From Candidatus Methanoplasma sp. (GTDB taxonomy: Archaea > Thermoplasmatota > Thermoplasmata > Methanomassiliicoccales > Methanomethylophilaceae), in assembly GCA_031288985.1 (NCBI GenBank), contig JAITQH010000094.1, positions 1-15,733 of the forward strand: a DNA stretch of 15,733 nucleotides, given 5' to 3'. Numbering within the stretch: position 1 is the stretch's first letter; every line of letters begins with the position of its first letter. The position numbers were made by a program, and so were the translations under genes. This document shows, piece after piece, positions 12,824-15,733 of the stretch. A model generated the notes under the pieces. It saw only the letters and a list, made by a program, of their open reading frames with translations. It was not told the origin of the DNA and did not search any database.

Positions 12824-14635
12824 TCACTCTTCGTCGGAGTCGGGAATATCCAGGTCCTCGACGGACAGCGTCATTATCTGCAGCTCTTCCAGCCTGTCGT
12901 CGCCCACCTTCTCCGGGGAGCCGTCCAGCAAAGACGCCGCCTTCTTGTTCTTGGGGAACGCTATCACTTCGCGGATGGTCTCTTTTCCGAGAAGGATCGC
13001 CATGAATCTGTCTATGCCCAGCGCGATGCCCCCGTGGGGCGGCGCGCCGTACCCCAAGGCATCGACGAAGAATCCGAAATCGCTTTCGATCTTCTCGTCG
13101 GACATCCCCAGCTTTTTGAACACTTCTCTTTGGATCTCGGGCCTGTGTATCCTCAGCGACCCCGATCCCAGTTCATTGCCGTTAAGGCAGAGATCGAAGC
13201 ACGCCCCGCCGACGTATTCCGCGTCCAGGTCGTTCTCCGGAAGCACGAATGGGTGATGGAATGCGTTGCGCCTCCCTGAAACGGGATCCGTCTCGAACAT
13301 GGGACAGTCGATAAGCCAAAAGAATTGGAACACGTCCTTCGGCACAAGCTCCAGATCTTCGGCCAGCTTCCTTCTGAGGACGCCTCCGCCCTCGTAGGTG
13401 GCCTTCCAAGGCCCTGCTATCAGGAACAGGAGGTCGCCGTCCTCGACCCCCATCCTTTGTTTGAGCGTTTCCAGTATCTCGGGCGTGAAGTACTTGGTGA
13501 TGTTGCTTTCGAGCTTTCCGTTCTCGCATCTCATCCAAGTGAGTCCTCCGAGGCCCGCCTTCTTGGCGTATGCGATGTAGCGGTCCACGTTGTTCCTTCC
13601 GACCTTGTCGGCGAAGGCCGCCTCTATCCTCATGCCCGCGACCATGCCGCCGGCGGAGATTATGCGTTTGAATATCTCATACGGTGCGTCTTTGACCGCA
13701 TCCGTGAGCGAGACGAATTCCAAACCGTATCTCATGTCCGGTTTGTCGGATCCGAATCTCTCCATGGCCTCGCGGTAGCCGATCTTCGGGAACGGCGTCG
13801 GGAGGTCTTTGCCGTAAAGGCCCTTCCATATGTGGGACACCATCCCTTCGATGAGTTCCTGAAGATCTTTTATGTCCTCTATGAAGGACATCTCTATGTC
13901 GAGCTGCGTGAACTCGGGTTGGCGGTCCTTCCTTGAATCCTCGTCGCGGAAGCATCTTGCCACCTGATAGTAGCGGTCGACCCCGCCCACCATCAGCATC
14001 TGCTTGAACAGCTGCGGGCTTTGCGGCAGGGCGTAGAACGTGCCCGGATGGACCCTGGACGGCACTATGTAATCCCTTGCGCCTTCGGGCGTGGACTTCG
14101 CAAGTATCGGGGTCTCTATGTCCAAGAACCCTTTGCTTTCGAGATAATTTCTGGCAAGACTTGTGAATCTGCCGCGGAACTCCAGCGCGCGGATCATGTC
14201 GGTCCTTCTGATGTCCAGATACCTGTACTTCATCCGGGTGTCTTCGTTGGGGAGGACTCCTTCCTTCTGATCGCCGAGTTCGAACGGCGGCGCGGCGGAA
14301 CGATTCAACACTTCAGCGGCCGTGATGAGCACTTCTATCCCGCCGGTGGGGTTCCTGGCGTCTTCCGTGCCTTCAACCCTCTTCCTCACCGTGCCGTTGA
14401 CGGAGACTGCCGACTCGCGGGTGAACCCCTTCATCGCCTCTGCGATGGGGGCCGAGGCGATCCCCTGCGGGAGATCCTCGGGATCGAACACGGCCTGTGT
14501 TATCCCGTATCTGTCGGCGAGGTCTATGAACGCCACTCCGCCATGGTCCCTGGAGAACCTGACCCAGCCCTGCAGGCATACGTCCTTTCCAATGTCCGTC
14601 GGCCTGAGGCCCCCGCATGTGTCGGTTCTTCTCAT
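12824..14635 (-). CDS. aspS: Aspartyl-tRNA synthetase, bacterial type, probably non-discriminating
   Basis: The product attaches Asp to tRNA(Asp) and, if non-discriminating, also to tRNA(Asn), supplying GatCAB. From ATG 14635 (GGGTGA five bases upstream) it has 603 residues, the bacterial length; archaeal AspRS has about 430. Parts: OB-fold anticodon domain (1-108); class II core with RYLDIRR and motif 2 FRDEDSRKDRQPEFTQLDIE (229-248); a GAD insertion domain (about 320-415), found only in bacterial-type enzymes; motif 3 GGIALGIDRF (535-544) and FPKNKKAASLLDGSP. H31, in RDHGG, and G89, in VEG, match the His/Gly pair of the non-discriminating Pseudomonas enzyme (discriminating enzymes have Leu and Lys). 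Transfer from bacteria is likely. An earlier start inside the open frame to 14788 is not supported. Confidence 0.94.
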   Translation of the reverse strand: MRRTDTCGGLRPTDIGKDVCLQGWVRFSRDHGGVAFIDLADRYGITQAVFDPEDLPQGIASAPIAEAMKGFTRESAVSVNGTVRKRVEGTEDARNPTGGIEVLITAAEVLNRSAAPPFELGDQKEGVLPNEDTRMKYRYLDIRRTDMIRALEFRGRFTSLARNYLESKGFLDIETPILAKSTPEGARDYIVPSRVHPGTFYALPQSPQLFKQMLMVGGVDRYYQVARCFRDEDSRKDRQPEFTQLDIEMSFIEDIKDLQELIEGMVSHIWKGLYGKDLPTPFPKIGYREAMERFGSDKPDMRYGLEFVSLTDAVKDAPYEIFKRIISAGGMVAGMRIEAAFADKVGRNNVDRYIAYAKKAGLGGLTWMRCENGKLESNITKYFTPEILETLKQRMGVEDGDLLFLIAGPWKATYEGGGVLRRKLAEDLELVPKDVFQFFWLIDCPMFETDPVSGRRNAFHHPFVLPENDLDAEYVGGACFDLCLNGNELGSGSLRIHRPEIQREVFKKLGMSDEKIESDFGFFVDALGYGAPPHGGIALGIDRFMAILLGKETIREVIAFPKNKKAASLLDGSPEKVGDDRLEELQIMTLSVEDLDIPDSDEE

Positions 14636-14679
14636 CAAAGTCACCCGTAAGGTACGATGATTGCGACAAAGAACAGTAA

Positions 14680-14687
14680 AATATAAA
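14680..14687 (-). promoter_or_regulatory. TATA box of aspS
   Basis: The minus strand reads TTTATATT, 45-52 bp upstream of ATG 14635. Transcription would start near 14657, leaving a short leader that contains the GGGTGA ribosome-binding site (14641-14646). Confidence 0.65.
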
Positions 14688-14859
14688 TTCATTTGTACGC
14701 GCGGGTTTGGAGGGTGTGTGGTTTCGACCGCCGGGCGCCCGGCGTTTTGACGCACCGAAAGGCCGGGATCCCAAACAAAGCTCTGCATGACAGAATCTGT
14801 GCATCGAGAGGGGCGGAGACAGTGGGCTTTTTGCTCCAGCGCCGGGACGGCGCCGACGA

Positions 14860-15543
14860 TCAGATCGTATTGGATCCTGCATTTGCCATCTGCACGAACC
14901 TCTCGGTGTTCAGAATCATGTCATTCAATCCCACTATGGATCTGTCCGCGCGGTTCGTCAACCTGTCTCTCTCGTTCTTGGGGATGTCGAGTTCGTCGTC
15001 CAATATCGTCAGAAACCTGTATTCTTTCCCGGCTTCTGCCAATCCCAGCATCGTTATCATGGCTTCCTTGCACCGGGACACGTTGGTTATGCCGAACACG
15101 ACGATCGGAACCTTTCCGTCTATGATTATATCCGAGCGGTAGCTTCCCTTGGGGGTGACTATGTTCTCGTTGAAAGCGCACCTTGCGCCCAAAGCGGATG
15201 ATCTGAATGCTTCCTGCATGTCGTCAACGAAGGTGTTTGCAACCCGATCCGTGTTCAGGAAACTCAGATCCGCAACCTGAGAGATCGCATGCGTGATCGA
15301 ATTCAGGGCAGCCCCTGCCTCGCTCGGGTCGAAAGCCACCGATATCCTTTCCTTTTCGTACTTTACCTCATTTGAATTTATTATGCGGTCGAATATGTCC
15401 TTCCGCGCCGGGGTGAACTTGTAGTCCTCGTATGAAAGCCACATCATCGTATGCCCCTCGTCGGTAAGCGTCCAAGGGGTGCTTTTTGCGTTTAACACTA
15501 TGCGAAACTCGTCACCGTCGTCGAAAGTGAATCCTGTGTGCAC
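14860..15543 (-). CDS. DUF1828/DUF1829 protein, N-terminus unclear
   Basis: From GTG 15543 the protein has 227 residues. The N-terminal part (FDDGDEFRIVL, then WTLTDEGHTMMWLSYE) is a DUF1828 domain; the C-terminal part (RSSALGARCAFNENIV, YRSDIIIDGKVPIVVFGITN, LTILDDE) is DUF1829. The function of the pair is unknown; such proteins are scattered in variable parts of prokaryotic genomes. The same frame stays open to a TGA at 15706-15708, and the codons 15544-15612 still look like domain (including SACSEPEL and KYLV), yet contain no ATG, GTG or TTG. Either a non-standard start is used, or the 5' end carries a frameshift or loss. It lies upstream of aspS in the same direction, 224 bp away, and aspS has its own promoter. 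Confidence 0.8.
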   Translation of the reverse strand: MHTGFTFDDGDEFRIVLNAKSTPWTLTDEGHTMMWLSYEDYKFTPARKDIFDRIINSNEVKYEKERISVAFDPSEAGAALNSITHAISQVADLSFLNTDRVANTFVDDMQEAFRSSALGARCAFNENIVTPKGSYRSDIIIDGKVPIVVFGITNVSRCKEAMITMLGLAEAGKEYRFLTILDDELDIPKNERDRLTNRADRSIVGLNDMILNTERFVQMANAGSNTI

Positions 15544-15733
15544 CAGATACTTTCCCGCGTCAAGTTTGCTCAGCTCCGGTTCGGAGCATGCGGATGTTTT
15601 GAACGCGCTTATTACTTGACCTCGACAGTTGATCCGAAGCTTTTGTGTGCTGGCTCCATTCGACAGTTGAGGCCCGACATGGCGTCCGCCGCACCTTGTC
15701 GCGTTTCATGCCGCCCTCCGGGGCCGCATGCGC

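Overview
The window looks like a stretch of a methanogen-type archaeal chromosome. The evidence is an archaeal MptA-type GTP cyclohydrolase (methanopterin pathway), an archaeal initiator tRNA-Met with an A1-U72 pair, TATA boxes about 25-30 bp upstream of several starts, an ATGA-coupled gatC-gatA-gatB operon, and a large adhesin-like protein with a Listeria-Bacteroides (InlB/Flg_new) repeat. Together with the GC-rich coding DNA, this best fits a gut-type member of the Methanomassiliicoccales (Thermoplasmatota). The lineage is an inference, not a proof.

Layout, left to right. (1) The window opens inside a TPD-motif PD-(D/E)XK protein (homologue of human CDIN1/C15orf41), which ends back to back with the convergent mptA gene. 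(2) Next comes an MntA-HepT (nucleotidyltransferase/HEPN) toxin-antitoxin pair. The hepT start region looks frameshifted. About 870 bp of non-coding or decayed, hairpin-rich DNA follows. (3) rnhB (RNase HII) and an SCP2-domain protein form a tight pair, followed by about 480 bp without a convincing gene and then the initiator tRNA-Met with its own TATA box. (4) On the minus strand lie a small TPR protein and, upstream of it, a 1070-residue surface protein: signal anchor, beta-helix, InlB-like repeat, Gly-rich linker and three C-terminal membrane spans. A strong intrinsic-type terminator separates the two. (5) On the plus strand are a Cys-rich DUF2284 protein and gatCAB. (6) Convergent to gatCAB is aspS. 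It is clearly of the long bacterial type with a GAD insertion, and it carries the His/Gly pair associated with non-discriminating AspRS. (7) At the right edge is a DUF1828/DUF1829 protein whose recognisable domain starts upstream of any canonical start codon.

The central functional theme is tRNA-dependent asparagine synthesis: a probable non-discriminating AspRS makes Asp-tRNA(Asn), and GatCAB amidates it. The most unusual points are the bacterial-type AspRS next to gatCAB in an archaeon; an orphan DtxR-like dyad on a TATA box in the convergent gatB/aspS gap; the frameshift-like hepT start; and a hairpin-rich element with mutually exclusive pairings after hepT. I saw no rRNA, CRISPR array or intact transposase, and no wholly new system that I could defend.
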